47,618 bases of DNA from the NCBI RefSeq assembly GCF_002954445.1, contig NZ_MQWA01000001.1, forward strand, positions 2,178,194 through 2,225,811, in the 5' to 3' direction. The DNA comes from Rubritalea profundi. GTDB lineage: Bacteria > Verrucomicrobiota > Verrucomicrobiia > Verrucomicrobiales > Akkermansiaceae. This document shows positions 30,493 through 39,075 of this stretch, piece after piece. The position numbers and the translations under genes were made by a program. How positions within the stretch are numbered: the stretch's first letter is position 1; each line of letters begins with the position of its first letter. Below the pieces are notes generated by a model. It was given only the letters and a program-made list of their open reading frames with translations. It was not told where the DNA came from and did not search any database.

Positions 30493-31791
30493 ATGGCAGG
30501 TTTTGAAGTGAAAAAGGTAGTGATTATTGGAGGAGGTTTCGCAGGCTTAGAGTGTGCAAAGCAGTTGGCAAATAAGCCTACATTTGAGGTGACTCTGATT
30601 GATCGGACGAACCACCACCTATTCCAGCCGTTGCTTTACCAAGTAGCAACGGCCACACTTCCTTCCCATGATATTGCACGTTCTTTGCGTAGTATTCTGG
30701 CTGATGCTGAAAACATCACTGTGTTGATGGATGAGGTGACGGAGATCGATGCTGATGAGAAGTTTGTTCACGGTCAGTCTGGTAAAAAGTATTCCTTCGA
30801 TACGCTGGTCGTGGCGGCAGGTGCAAAGACTGGCTACTTCGGCAATGATCATTGGGCAAAGTACACGCTCGGGATGAAAACCTTGGCGGAAGCCTACGAA
30901 GTGCGTGAGACCGTTCTAAAGAATTTGGAAAAGGCTGAAATGTCTGATGACGAAGCTGAACGAGAGAGATTAATGACTATAGCTATCGTCGGAGGCGGTC
31001 CAACAGGGGTTGAGCTCTCTGGAGCATTTGTCGAACTCATCCAGCGTTCTATGAAGCGCAACTTCCGTCGCATCGATACGAGTAAGCTCAAGGTGGTGCT
31101 AGTAGAAGCGGGACCACGTATTTTACCTCCTTACGAAGAGGAAAGCTCAGCTTATGCTAAGCAGCGTCTCGAGAGCCTCGGAGTGGAAGTGCAGACAAGT
31201 ACAATGGTGACTGACATTCAAGAAGGTCGTGTCATAACCAAAAAGGGTGAAATCCTCGCTGGGACTATTCTCTGGGCTGCTGGAGTGCAGGCTGAAAGCA
31301 TCGTGGCAAAGTTGCCGGTGGAGGCTAACCGCGTAGGCAAAGTGACGCCTGAATTAAGTCTAGCACTGCCAGGTTATCCCCATGTCTTTGTGGCTGGAGA
31401 TGTGACTTTTATGAAGGATGCAAATGACGTTCCCGTACCGGGTGTGGCTCCCGCTGCCACACAAATGGGTCGCTTCATTGGCAAGTTGTTAGTTAGTGAG
31501 GCCATTGCTGGAAATGCTGGAAATGCTGGTGCCGAGCGCCCAGGTTTCGTCTATTGGGACAAAGGTTCTATGGCTATCATTGGGCGTTCTCACGCAGTCG
31601 TAGAGTTTGGAAAGATCCAGCTCAAAGGCTATATTGCTTGGCTCGCCTGGTTGTTCATCCACATTTTGTTCCTCGTCGATTTCAGATCAAAACTCAGCGT
31701 GTTCATCCACTGGCTTTGGAGTTACATCACGAATGCGCCCGGAGTAAGCGTCTTCGAATACAAGCCCGAAGACTTCCAAGACAAGAAGTAA
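30493..31791 (+). CDS. ndh: NADH dehydrogenase type II
   Basis: A 432-residue FAD-containing single-subunit NADH:quinone oxidoreductase. The FAD-binding motif is VVIIGGGFAGLECAKQL (residues about 9-25), the NADH-binding motif is AIVGGGPTGVELSGAFVELI (about 165-184), and the C-terminal FAD motif is YPHVFVAGDVTFM. The C-terminus has a hydrophobic segment (YIAWLAWLFIHILFLVDF) that anchors NDH-2 to the membrane. It takes electrons from NADH without pumping protons. A bidirectional terminator follows. Confidence 0.93.
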   Translation: MAGFEVKKVVIIGGGFAGLECAKQLANKPTFEVTLIDRTNHHLFQPLLYQVATATLPSHDIARSLRSILADAENITVLMDEVTEIDADEKFVHGQSGKKYSFDTLVVAAGAKTGYFGNDHWAKYTLGMKTLAEAYEVRETVLKNLEKAEMSDDEAERERLMTIAIVGGGPTGVELSGAFVELIQRSMKRNFRRIDTSKLKVVLVEAGPRILPPYEEESSAYAKQRLESLGVEVQTSTMVTDIQEGRVITKKGEILAGTILWAAGVQAESIVAKLPVEANRVGKVTPELSLALPGYPHVFVAGDVTFMKDANDVPVPGVAPAATQMGRFIGKLLVSEAIAGNAGNAGAERPGFVYWDKGSMAIIGRSHAVVEFGKIQLKGYIAWLAWLFIHILFLVDFRSKLSVFIHWLWSYITNAPGVSVFEYKPEDFQDKK

Positions 31792-31809
31792 ACTTCTCAA
31801 GCAATTTTC

Positions 31810-31842
31810 AAAACGCCAGTTTGCACTCTAATCTGGCATTTT
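31810..31842. terminator. Bidirectional terminator between ndh and vapC
   Basis: AAAACGCCAG and CTGGCATTTT form a stem with one mismatch, flanked by A- and T-runs on either side. It separates the convergent genes. Confidence 0.6.
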
Positions 31843-31850
31843 GTATTATC

Positions 31851-32237
31851 TTACCAAAGCCGCTCGATCCCGTAGGCGTCGAGCTGACTGTCAGCTGAAA
31901 TGATAGGCACGCCGCGCAGTTGGCATTCAGCTATGAGTAGCCGATCAAAAGGGTCGCGATAGTGTCGCGGGAGTTCGCACGAGCGCTTCATCGCTGGCCA
32001 TGTGATTTCAATTATTTCGAAGCCATGCTCGCGTAGGAGTTTGGGCAAGTCTGTGTGATCGTCATAGCTGACCTGCAGTTTGCCCAATGAAGCCTTAAGA
32101 GTAATCTCCCACAAGCTCGCCATCGAGATGAGGCTCATACTCTGCGAGCTTTCGATTAACTCAGCATTTTTCGAACTCAGCCTTGGGGAGTCTTCTAGAA
32201 AGAAAATGAGGGCGTTTGTGTCCAGCAAGTGATCCAT
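31851..32237 (-). CDS. VapC-like PIN-domain toxin
   Basis: A 128-residue PIN-domain ribonuclease of the VapC type. The acidic active-site positions are visible: DTNAL (Asp near 6), SLWEITLKASLGKL (Glu near 44), DPFDRLLIAEC (Asp near 96) and SADSQLDAYGIERLW at the end, the pattern of the Sll0205-like group. VapC toxins cleave tRNA or mRNA. It starts directly after the antitoxin stop (TAA then ATG), so the two are translationally coupled. The substrate is unknown. Confidence 0.85.
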   Translation of the reverse strand: MDHLLDTNALIFFLEDSPRLSSKNAELIESSQSMSLISMASLWEITLKASLGKLQVSYDDHTDLPKLLREHGFEIIEITWPAMKRSCELPRHYRDPFDRLLIAECQLRGVPIISADSQLDAYGIERLW

Positions 32238-32516
32238 TTATATATTTCCGTAGGGCATTTCATCTTCAGCAACCTTTTGGTTTGGCTGATCTTGTAAATC
32301 TTCAAACCCTAGCTCGACGGTATCGAAGTCGGCTGAAATATGGAAATTTTCAGACTTCATGCAACCCCGCTTTGGCGCTCTAGTCGCCGTTGGCAGGGAG
32401 AGTTGTGCAACTACCTTACCATGACGGGTGAGTAAAATACTCTCGCCATGTTGCTCCAGCTCCGCAACCAAGGACGAGAGCTTGGTCTTGGCTTCGTAAA
32501 GTCCAATTTCCTTCAT
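32238..32516 (-). CDS. Phd/YefM-type antitoxin
   Basis: A 92-residue antitoxin with the N-terminal Phd fold: MKEIGLYEAKTKLSSLVAEL, then GESILLTRHGKVVAQLSLP. The C-terminal half, rich in Asp and Glu, is expected to wrap the toxin. Its start codon overlaps an operator palindrome, so it most likely represses its own promoter. Confidence 0.85.
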   Translation of the reverse strand: MKEIGLYEAKTKLSSLVAELEQHGESILLTRHGKVVAQLSLPTATRAPKRGCMKSENFHISADFDTVELGFEDLQDQPNQKVAEDEMPYGNI

Positions 32517-32537
32517 TTAGACCAGTCTAGTCTAAAT
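32515..32537. promoter_or_regulatory. Palindromic operator overlapping the antitoxin start
   Basis: ATTTAGAC and GTCTAAAT are perfect 8-bp arms 7 bp apart; the centre holds a second GTCTA repeat. The antitoxin ATG lies inside the left arm, which fits autorepression by the Phd/VapC complex. Confidence 0.55.
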
Positions 32538-32624
32538 GGATATTCGAGTAAACACCTAAAGCTCAACACGTCTTCTCCACTCGCGCCATGAGCGTATCGA
32601 ATGCCACTGCCGTGTGTTGCTAAC

Positions 32625-34847
32625 CTAGGAAAACCCTAGAGCATCCATGTCAAAAACAATGGTCACATCATCTGGTGGCGGTGTGGCTGTTAGTATGCGT
32701 TTGACGTGCTGGTGCAGGGCGCGGGCTGAAGTCGACTTTAGCATCAGGTGGTAGCGGAACTGGCCGTGAGCCCGGGTCAGTGGCGATGGCATAGGCTCGC
32801 CGAGTTCCACCTGAGGTGGGAGGTCTTTTTTGAGCCGTTTGTGTAAATTTTCTAGAGTGAACTCGGCACGGCGCTCGTGCGTGGAGCGCGTACCTAACAG
32901 CGCGCAATGAGCAAAAGGTGGATAGAGGAATTTGTTACGAAATTGTAGTTCTTGCTCGGCATAACCATCGAAATCGTGATGGCGTGAAAACTGGACGCTC
33001 GGGCTATGCGGGGTGAAAGTCTGAATGATGACCTCGCCTTCTAGTTCACCTCGGCCAGCTCTACCCGCCACCTGCGTGAGCAACTGGAAGGTGCGCTCGC
33101 CAGCGCGAAAATCGGGCACCTGTAGTCCTAGGTCAGCGTTGAGAACGCCGACCAGTGTCACATTGGGGAAGTGTAACCCTTTGGCGATCATCTGAGTGCC
33201 GATGATTATATCGATTTTATGGGCTTTGAATTTATTTAAAGTGTCACGTAGAGCATTCTTGCGGCGCATGGTGTCGGCATCGATCCGTGCCATCCGTGCC
33301 TGCGGGAAGACTTTCTGGATGACCTCTTCCACCTTCTGGGTGCCGAATCCTTGTAGGCGAATCGCTTCATCACCACAGCTGGGGCATTTCTTTGGAGGTA
33401 GAGATTGGTAGCCACACATGTGACACATGAGCCGATCCTCAGTGCGGTGGTAGGTGAGCGGGATAGAGCAGTGTTGGCACTCGCAGACGTAGCCGCATGG
33501 CGGGCATTGGAGCGATCTTGCAAATCCGCGACGGTTGAGGAAGAGAATGATTTGTTCGCCATTTTCTAACTTCTTCTCCATCGATAATCTTAGCTTGTCA
33601 GAAAGAATAGCGAGTCGGCCCTTTTGTTTTTGTGCCTCTATTCGCATGTCTAACACTCGCATGATTGGCATCGATTGGGAGTCGGCTCGTTGGTCTAGAC
33701 GTACCAGCTCGTACTTTCCTGATTGAGTGTTTTGAAATGACTCTAACGAAGGAGTCGCCGATCCTAAAACCACTACAGCTTTCTCAAAATGTGCACGGAG
33801 AACAGCGATGTCTCGGCCGTGGTAGCGCGGTGAGGTTTCTTGTTTGTATGTATTCTCGTGCTCTTCATCGACTATGATTATTCCGACGTTGGTGAGGGGG
33901 GCGAAGATGGCCGAGCGAGCACCAATAACAATCCTAGCTTCGCCTTTGCGGATCCTATGCCATTCGTCAAAGCGCTCGCCCTGAGAGAGGTGAGAGTGGA
34001 GAACCGCGACCTGGTCATGGAGCGCCGCAAAGCGCGACTTGAATCGCTGTACAGTTTGCGGCGTGAGTGAAATTTCTGGGACTAGGATCAAGGCACTTTT
34101 ACCTTGGTCTAGAGCATGTTGGACGCCCTGTAGGTACACCTCTGTTTTTCCAGAACCAGTGACGCCAAGGAGTAAAATAGGCTTGGGAATGCCTTTGTCG
34201 TTGGTGGCCGGGTTGACGATCTTTTCGAGCGCCACAACTTGTTCCGGGTTGAGCTTGAGTGGAGCAGATTCGAGGAATTCTTGGTCTTCGTCGGGATCGC
34301 GACGGACAGCCTCTTCCTTGAGAACTACATGGCCCTTCTTTACTAAAGATTTTACGGCAGCAGTCACCGAGCCCCCTCCGAGATCCTTCAGTGACATCAT
34401 GCCGGAATTTGATTCAAGTAGCTTGAGAATGATATGTTGCTTTGGTGCGCGCTTAGCCAGTTTTTCTAGAGCCTCAGCATCCGGCATTTCCTTGATCTCG
34501 ACTATTTTACGCGTCTTCTCGCTGTGCATCTCTTGCCGCACTGATTCCGGCAGCAGTGCACGCATGACTTGCTCCAGTGGAGCCACATAGTATTCGGCTA
34601 TCCACTTTCCCAGCTTCATCAGCTGCGGAGTGATCAGTGGATCAGGGTCGATCAGTTTGCTTACCAGGCGGAGGTTATAGTTGGTCTGTGGTGGAGGGCC
34701 AACTTCTAACACCGTTCCGGTAGAGTCGCGATTGCGCAGAGGTATACGTACCCGGCAGCCAGTCGCGACAGCCATGCCGTCTGGGATCATGTAGTCGAAG
34801 ACGAGCTCGGATGGACCGTCGATGAGGACTCTAGCGGATTGCTGCAC
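32625..34847 (-). CDS. priA: Primosomal protein N' (replication restart helicase PriA)
   Basis: A 740-residue helicase that reloads the replisome at collapsed forks. The N-terminal DNA-binding domain is followed by Walker A GVTGSGKTEVYL (near residue 230), Walker B with DEEH (IIIVDEEHENTYKQ), motif III GSATPSLES, and a zinc-binding module (CPPCGYVCECQHCSIPL, then CHMCGYQSLPPKKCPSCGDE). The C-terminal helicase motifs GTQMIAKGLHFPNVTLVG and QVAGRAGRGELEGEVIIQT are intact. The length is normal. It is divergent from the ECF sigma factor. Confidence 0.94.
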   Translation of the reverse strand: MQQSARVLIDGPSELVFDYMIPDGMAVATGCRVRIPLRNRDSTGTVLEVGPPPQTNYNLRLVSKLIDPDPLITPQLMKLGKWIAEYYVAPLEQVMRALLPESVRQEMHSEKTRKIVEIKEMPDAEALEKLAKRAPKQHIILKLLESNSGMMSLKDLGGGSVTAAVKSLVKKGHVVLKEEAVRRDPDEDQEFLESAPLKLNPEQVVALEKIVNPATNDKGIPKPILLLGVTGSGKTEVYLQGVQHALDQGKSALILVPEISLTPQTVQRFKSRFAALHDQVAVLHSHLSQGERFDEWHRIRKGEARIVIGARSAIFAPLTNVGIIIVDEEHENTYKQETSPRYHGRDIAVLRAHFEKAVVVLGSATPSLESFQNTQSGKYELVRLDQRADSQSMPIMRVLDMRIEAQKQKGRLAILSDKLRLSMEKKLENGEQIILFLNRRGFARSLQCPPCGYVCECQHCSIPLTYHRTEDRLMCHMCGYQSLPPKKCPSCGDEAIRLQGFGTQKVEEVIQKVFPQARMARIDADTMRRKNALRDTLNKFKAHKIDIIIGTQMIAKGLHFPNVTLVGVLNADLGLQVPDFRAGERTFQLLTQVAGRAGRGELEGEVIIQTFTPHSPSVQFSRHHDFDGYAEQELQFRNKFLYPPFAHCALLGTRSTHERRAEFTLENLHKRLKKDLPPQVELGEPMPSPLTRAHGQFRYHLMLKSTSARALHQHVKRILTATPPPDDVTIVFDMDALGFS

Positions 34848-34986
34848 GGGGGGAGTGTTACGTTTTATGGGTTAAGTGTTAAGTGTTTTGTCTGTGAATT
34901 TCAAAGAGTGGTCTGCGGTCTCCTTACTAAAAGGCTAAGTCTTTGGGGCTTAAACTATGAAATCTGAAATTTTTAGAAGAAACATG

Positions 34987-34998
34987 TCACAAATGTGA
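34987..34998. promoter_or_regulatory. Short inverted repeat upstream of the sigma factor
   Basis: TCACA-AA-TGTGA, 30 bp ahead of the sigma-factor start. It is compact and could be a binding site, but the arms are short. Confidence 0.25.
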
Positions 34999-35027
34999 TC
35001 GCCCACGCCAATTGTAAGTGAAAGACT

Positions 35028-35558
35028 ATGGAAGCTCTAGCAATCATGAATGAAACTAAACAGCAGACCTTTGCGGGTTTGGCGCGTTTGCACCACCGCG
35101 AACTGCTCGTCTACGCCCGTGCTCTGACTCGTGAGGATCACCAAAGCCGAGATATTGTCCAGGAGTCCTTTGTGACTGCTTGGGAGAATATGGAACGCTT
35201 TGATGTGACCCGCGATTTCGGTTCCTGGCTCCGCGGTATTGTCCGCAATAAATGGCGCGAAACCATGCGCCGCAATAATAAACAGATCGCTCTAGAAGAC
35301 GATGCTCTGGAATCGATGGAGGCCGAGATGCTGACCTGGCAGGAGTTGCGACAAGATGGAGGCCCCGGTGTCTTCATCCGCTTAGAGGACTGTGTTGGCA
35401 AACTCCCAGAGGCCCTCGTCGGCGCTGTGAAGAGTTTTTATTACGAGGGCTGCTCGACTGATGAAGCAGCAGAACAGTTAGATATTGGAGGCGCCACACT
35501 ACGCAAGCGCCTCGAACGAGCGCGTCAAGCACTGCGCCAATGTCTCCAAACTAAATAA
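35028..35558 (+). CDS. ECF-type RNA polymerase sigma factor
   Basis: A 176-residue sigma-70-like factor. Region 2 is visible in HRELLVYARALTREDHQSRDIVQESFVTAW, and region 4 as CSTDEAAEQLDIGGATLRKRLERARQAL. It belongs to the Rhodopirellula/Verrucomicrobium-type ECF group by its general pattern (inferred). The start may be the ATG at 35046 (MNETKQQTFAG), six codons later. It is followed at 14 bp by the VWA gene with its membrane anchor, so the pair looks like a sigma/anti-sigma unit. Confidence 0.88.
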   Translation: MEALAIMNETKQQTFAGLARLHHRELLVYARALTREDHQSRDIVQESFVTAWENMERFDVTRDFGSWLRGIVRNKWRETMRRNNKQIALEDDALESMEAEMLTWQELRQDGGPGVFIRLEDCVGKLPEALVGAVKSFYYEGCSTDEAAEQLDIGGATLRKRLERARQALRQCLQTK

Positions 35559-35572
35559 AGAGAGGAAAGAAA

Positions 35573-37849
35573 ATGGATAAACATAAAGATCAATTGTTAG
35601 ATGACTTGCTCAAAGAGCACGCAAAACACGGAGCAGGAAGTGATGAGACCTTCCTTAAGGAATTAGATGAACGCCTTGCCGCTCAGGAAAAGGTAGTGAA
35701 AATGCCTAAACCTCAACAAAGTCCAGGGACAAGATGGGCGCTAGGATCAGGCATAGCAGCCTGCCTCGCCATTGGGTTTAGCGTGCATTATTTTACGAAG
35801 ACGAATGAGGAAGATACGATCGCTTATCATGATGCGAACCTGGAGGTTCTCGTAGCCGATGCTATTTTAGAGCTTCCGATAGAAGCTCAGGTAAGACCAA
35901 TGGCACCCAAACCCAATATGGCTCAGCTTGCTTCTACTAGAAGCGAGAATGAATCAGCTCTGTCAGATGTGAGTAAACCGAGAATGTATGAAGGTGAACA
36001 AACCGCTGCACAGACACCTGGCAATTCAAATCGACTCTTAGGTGATAAACCGAGTAGATCCTATGAAGAGGATCTGAGCGTGGGTGGCTATTCAGATGGT
36101 ATATTACGAGGGAAAGACTCTGAGAAGAAGGAGAAAAGCGACTCGTTAGAGCGCAAGCCCTCAGCTCCATCGGGTAGCATGGCGAAGGTGCTTGCTTCGA
36201 ATGTAGTGTCACCACAACAGATACCCATGCCAGCAAGAGAGGTAAAGGAATTGAGTATCGCTTTAGATGATCACGTCTTAGGTTATGCGGGTAAATCAAA
36301 GAGACAGAATACACCTGAAAGTAGTCTATTGGGGAGAGATGCAAATGTCGCTCGCTCAAGGATTGCAATTTACCCACCCCCACATGTTCATCCACCCGTA
36401 GTCCAGCCGAATACTGCAGGTGAGAAATATGGCGAACTCACAGATAACAAATGGACTGCTCCTATAGATGAGCGTTCTTCCCTCTCCACTTTTGCAGTGG
36501 ATGTCGATACTGCGAGTTATGCGAATATCCGTAGAATGATCCGTCAGGGGCAAGCGATTCCGAAAGACTCGGTCCGTATCGAGGAGATGGTAAACTACTT
36601 CGACTACCAATACGCCCAGCCGACTGACGAGCATCCATTCGCGGTGCATGTTGATTCCTGTGTCTCTCCCTGGGACTCTAACAACCGCATTGTGCGGATT
36701 GGTATTCAAGGAAAAGAGATCGTCCGTGAGCAACGCCCAGCAACCAATCTCGTATTCCTGCTCGATGTCTCGGGCTCGATGAATAACGCTAATAAATTGC
36801 CGCTACTCAAACAGTCGATGCAGTATTTGTTAGAGGAGCTGAACGAGAACGACACAGTGAGCATAGTTGTCTACGCTGGAGCTTCAGGTTTAGCGCTTCC
36901 TGCAACGAAGGTTGATGATATTGGACGTCAGAAGATTCTAGAGAAGATGAATAGTCTGAATGCCGGTGGACCGACCGCTGGTGGGCAGGGGATCCAACTC
37001 GCTTACAAGCAGGCTCAGGAAAACTTCAAAAAAGAGGGAGTCAACCGTATCATTCTAGCCACTGATGGTGACTTCAATGTCGGGGTCTCAGACAATGCTT
37101 CTTTGACCAAGATGGTGAAAGAGAAGGCCAAGTCAGGAACTTACATCTCAGTGTTAGGCTTCGGTAGCGGTAACATCAACGACGCCATGCTCGAGTCTAT
37201 TACTAACAACGGTAATGGAAACTACAGCTATATCGACACGATCAAGGAAGGTCGCAAGGTGTTGTTAGAGGATATGATGGGAACCATGGTGACCATCGCT
37301 AAGGACGTCAAAGTGCAGGTGGAAATGAACCCTAACAATGTGAAGGCATATCGCCTGATTGGCTACGCAAACCGCATGCTACCACCCGAGGCATTCCTCG
37401 ATAAAAAGGTGGATGCTGGCGAAATAGGAGCAGGACACACTGTGACAGCCCTCTATGAAATTATCCCAGCCGACGGTAAACCCTTCGGCACCGATATCGA
37501 TGCCTCACGCTACTTCAAGAAACCTGAGGTAAAGCCAAATCCAGCTCTAAAGGAGAGCAAAGAAATGATGTTCGTAAAGCTCGCCTACAAGCAGCCAGAT
37601 CAGAAAATAGAAGATGAAAGTACTTACTTCACCGTTCCTTTTGTGGATGGTAAATCGGAGATTACAACAGATATACAATTCGCAACTTCTGTCGGACTCT
37701 TCGGTATGGTCCTCCGCGATAGTGAAAATAAAGGCAATGGAGATTTAGCCAAGGTTCTCAGTCTCGCCAAATCTGGCAAAGGAACTGACGGAAAAGGCCA
37801 GCGCGCCGAGTTCATTCAGCTCGTCGAGAAGTGTATCGAGAAAGAATAA
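35573..37849 (+). CDS. Membrane-anchored VWA-domain protein (YfbK-like), probable anti-sigma partner
   Basis: A 758-residue protein that joins a short cytosolic helical N-terminus (DQLLDDLLKEHAKHG) to one membrane helix (WALGSGIAACLAIGFSVHYF, about 57-76), a long disordered linker, a vWF_A-associated domain (SLSTFAVDVDTASYANIRRM), a VWA domain with a MIDAS motif (FLLDVSGSMNNANKLPLLK) and a DUF3520-like C-terminus (SKEMMFVKLAYKQPDQKIED). VWA domains bind protein ligands through metal. The position after the sigma factor and the N-terminal layout suggest a zinc-free anti-sigma role, but no anti-sigma motif is strictly seen. Confidence 0.8.
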   Translation: MDKHKDQLLDDLLKEHAKHGAGSDETFLKELDERLAAQEKVVKMPKPQQSPGTRWALGSGIAACLAIGFSVHYFTKTNEEDTIAYHDANLEVLVADAILELPIEAQVRPMAPKPNMAQLASTRSENESALSDVSKPRMYEGEQTAAQTPGNSNRLLGDKPSRSYEEDLSVGGYSDGILRGKDSEKKEKSDSLERKPSAPSGSMAKVLASNVVSPQQIPMPAREVKELSIALDDHVLGYAGKSKRQNTPESSLLGRDANVARSRIAIYPPPHVHPPVVQPNTAGEKYGELTDNKWTAPIDERSSLSTFAVDVDTASYANIRRMIRQGQAIPKDSVRIEEMVNYFDYQYAQPTDEHPFAVHVDSCVSPWDSNNRIVRIGIQGKEIVREQRPATNLVFLLDVSGSMNNANKLPLLKQSMQYLLEELNENDTVSIVVYAGASGLALPATKVDDIGRQKILEKMNSLNAGGPTAGGQGIQLAYKQAQENFKKEGVNRIILATDGDFNVGVSDNASLTKMVKEKAKSGTYISVLGFGSGNINDAMLESITNNGNGNYSYIDTIKEGRKVLLEDMMGTMVTIAKDVKVQVEMNPNNVKAYRLIGYANRMLPPEAFLDKKVDAGEIGAGHTVTALYEIIPADGKPFGTDIDASRYFKKPEVKPNPALKESKEMMFVKLAYKQPDQKIEDESTYFTVPFVDGKSEITTDIQFATSVGLFGMVLRDSENKGNGDLAKVLSLAKSGKGTDGKGQRAEFIQLVEKCIEKE

Positions 37850-37879
37850 GCTCATTCTAACACGTGAGTCTACGCAAGC

Positions 37880-37914
37880 AGCCAGTCCCCGAGCAATCGG
37901 TGGCTGGCTTTTTA
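37880..37914 (+). terminator. Terminator of the sigma/VWA unit
   Basis: A 13-bp stem (AGCCAGTCCCCGA with TCGGTGGCTGGCT, one mismatch and one wobble) around GCAA, followed by TTTTTATT. Confidence 0.8.
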
Positions 37915-37918
37915 TTGT

Positions 37919-38002
37919 GGCCGTAGAAGAGGCTTCCAGCCTCTTTGAGCTGAGTCTCGTTAAATCGAAAAACAAGCAAAGAGGCTGGAAGCCTCTTCTA
38001 CG
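37919..38002. repeat. Inverted REP pair (BIME-like) between the VWA gene and dus
   Basis: Two GTAG-plus-hairpin REPs in inverted orientation, 25 bp apart. The left arm (37919-37951) is identical over 33 bp to one end of the metH element. The right arm (37978-38002) is identical over 25 bp to the other end (12810-12834). This is the non-autonomous REP unit matching the RAYT in metH, placed between convergent genes as REPs usually are. Confidence 0.85.
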
Positions 38003-38015
38003 ATCAGCGCATGAC

Positions 38016-39026
38016 CTACTGCCCCTCGAGCACGACGTTGTCGTACTTTCCAGAGAGATGGTTGGCCGCTATGTCTTCCAGCTCGGTGACTGAGACGACT
38101 GCGCAGAGCTTTTGGCGCAGAGCTTTGGCGCCGCTGAAGCCTTTGCAGTAAGCCATCAGGCGTGAGCGCATAGCCATCACTGTGTGACGCTCTTCACCAC
38201 CGTAGCGCTCTGACTTCGTCGCCAGCGTGCAATGTCGGATGATCAGCTCCCAACGCTCCTCGATGGTGATCGGAGGAAGATGCTCGCCAGTTTCCAGATA
38301 GTATTTTGCCTCGCGGAAAATCCACGGGTTCTGCATCGCAGCACGGCCAATCATCAGGCCCGAGACCGCGGTCGTTTTCTTGCGCATTTCTATATCTTCG
38401 CCGCAAGTGATGTCGCCATTTCCGATGATAGGTAGATCTGTAGAGCGTGCGCATTCATCGATGATGTTCCAGTTTGCTTCACCGCGGTATCCCTGTGACC
38501 GGGTGCGGCCGTGGATGGCAATTTGCTGCATTCCGCAGTCTTCTAGAGTCTTACAGACTTCGACAGCATTGATGCTTTTCTCATCCCAACCGACACGAAT
38601 TTTAGCAGTGACGGGAACTTGGTCTCCCACAGCCTTGGCCACTCCTTCAGCTACTGAGGCTAGTAGTGGACAGTCTTTAAGAAGTGACGACCCTCCATTT
38701 TTAGAAACTACTTTGCTCACCGGACAACCGAAGTTGATGTCGATGAAGTCTGGTTGCTTCCAGTCGATTATTTTCTTTGCCGCTTCTCCCATCCGCTCGC
38801 CATCCGCTCCAAAGAGTTGCACACCGACCGGCCGCTGGCCTTCGTGGAATTCTGTGTATTTCCGAGTGCGATCGTCGCGTCGGACAATACCTTCGGCCGA
38901 GACAAATTCCGTCACCATCACATCGGCGCCGAGTTCTTTGCAGATCGTGCGAAATGTCACGTCAGTGACCCCAGCCATCGGGGCTAGAAAGAGTGGGAAC
39001 TTGTCGTTGTCGAACCAGGGAAGCAC
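38016..39026 (-). CDS. dus: tRNA-dihydrouridine synthase
   Basis: A 336-residue FMN enzyme that reduces uridines in the tRNA D-loop. The FMN-binding start is FLAPMAGVTDVTFRTICKE, the catalytic-Cys motif is DINFGCPVSKVV (Cys in GCP), and KIRVGWDEKSIN and IGNGDITCGED are further family signatures, as is HGRTRSQGYRGEANW. It is closest to the DusB type by its general pattern. It is convergent with the VWA gene across the REP pair. Confidence 0.9.
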   Translation of the reverse strand: MLPWFDNDKFPLFLAPMAGVTDVTFRTICKELGADVMVTEFVSAEGIVRRDDRTRKYTEFHEGQRPVGVQLFGADGERMGEAAKKIIDWKQPDFIDINFGCPVSKVVSKNGGSSLLKDCPLLASVAEGVAKAVGDQVPVTAKIRVGWDEKSINAVEVCKTLEDCGMQQIAIHGRTRSQGYRGEANWNIIDECARSTDLPIIGNGDITCGEDIEMRKKTTAVSGLMIGRAAMQNPWIFREAKYYLETGEHLPPITIEERWELIIRHCTLATKSERYGGEERHTVMAMRSRLMAYCKGFSGAKALRQKLCAVVSVTELEDIAANHLSGKYDNVVLEGQ

Positions 39027-39075
39027 GGTGTTACTTAGTTAGTGTCAGTGAGTAGAGTTTTTGAACTCAGGTGAA

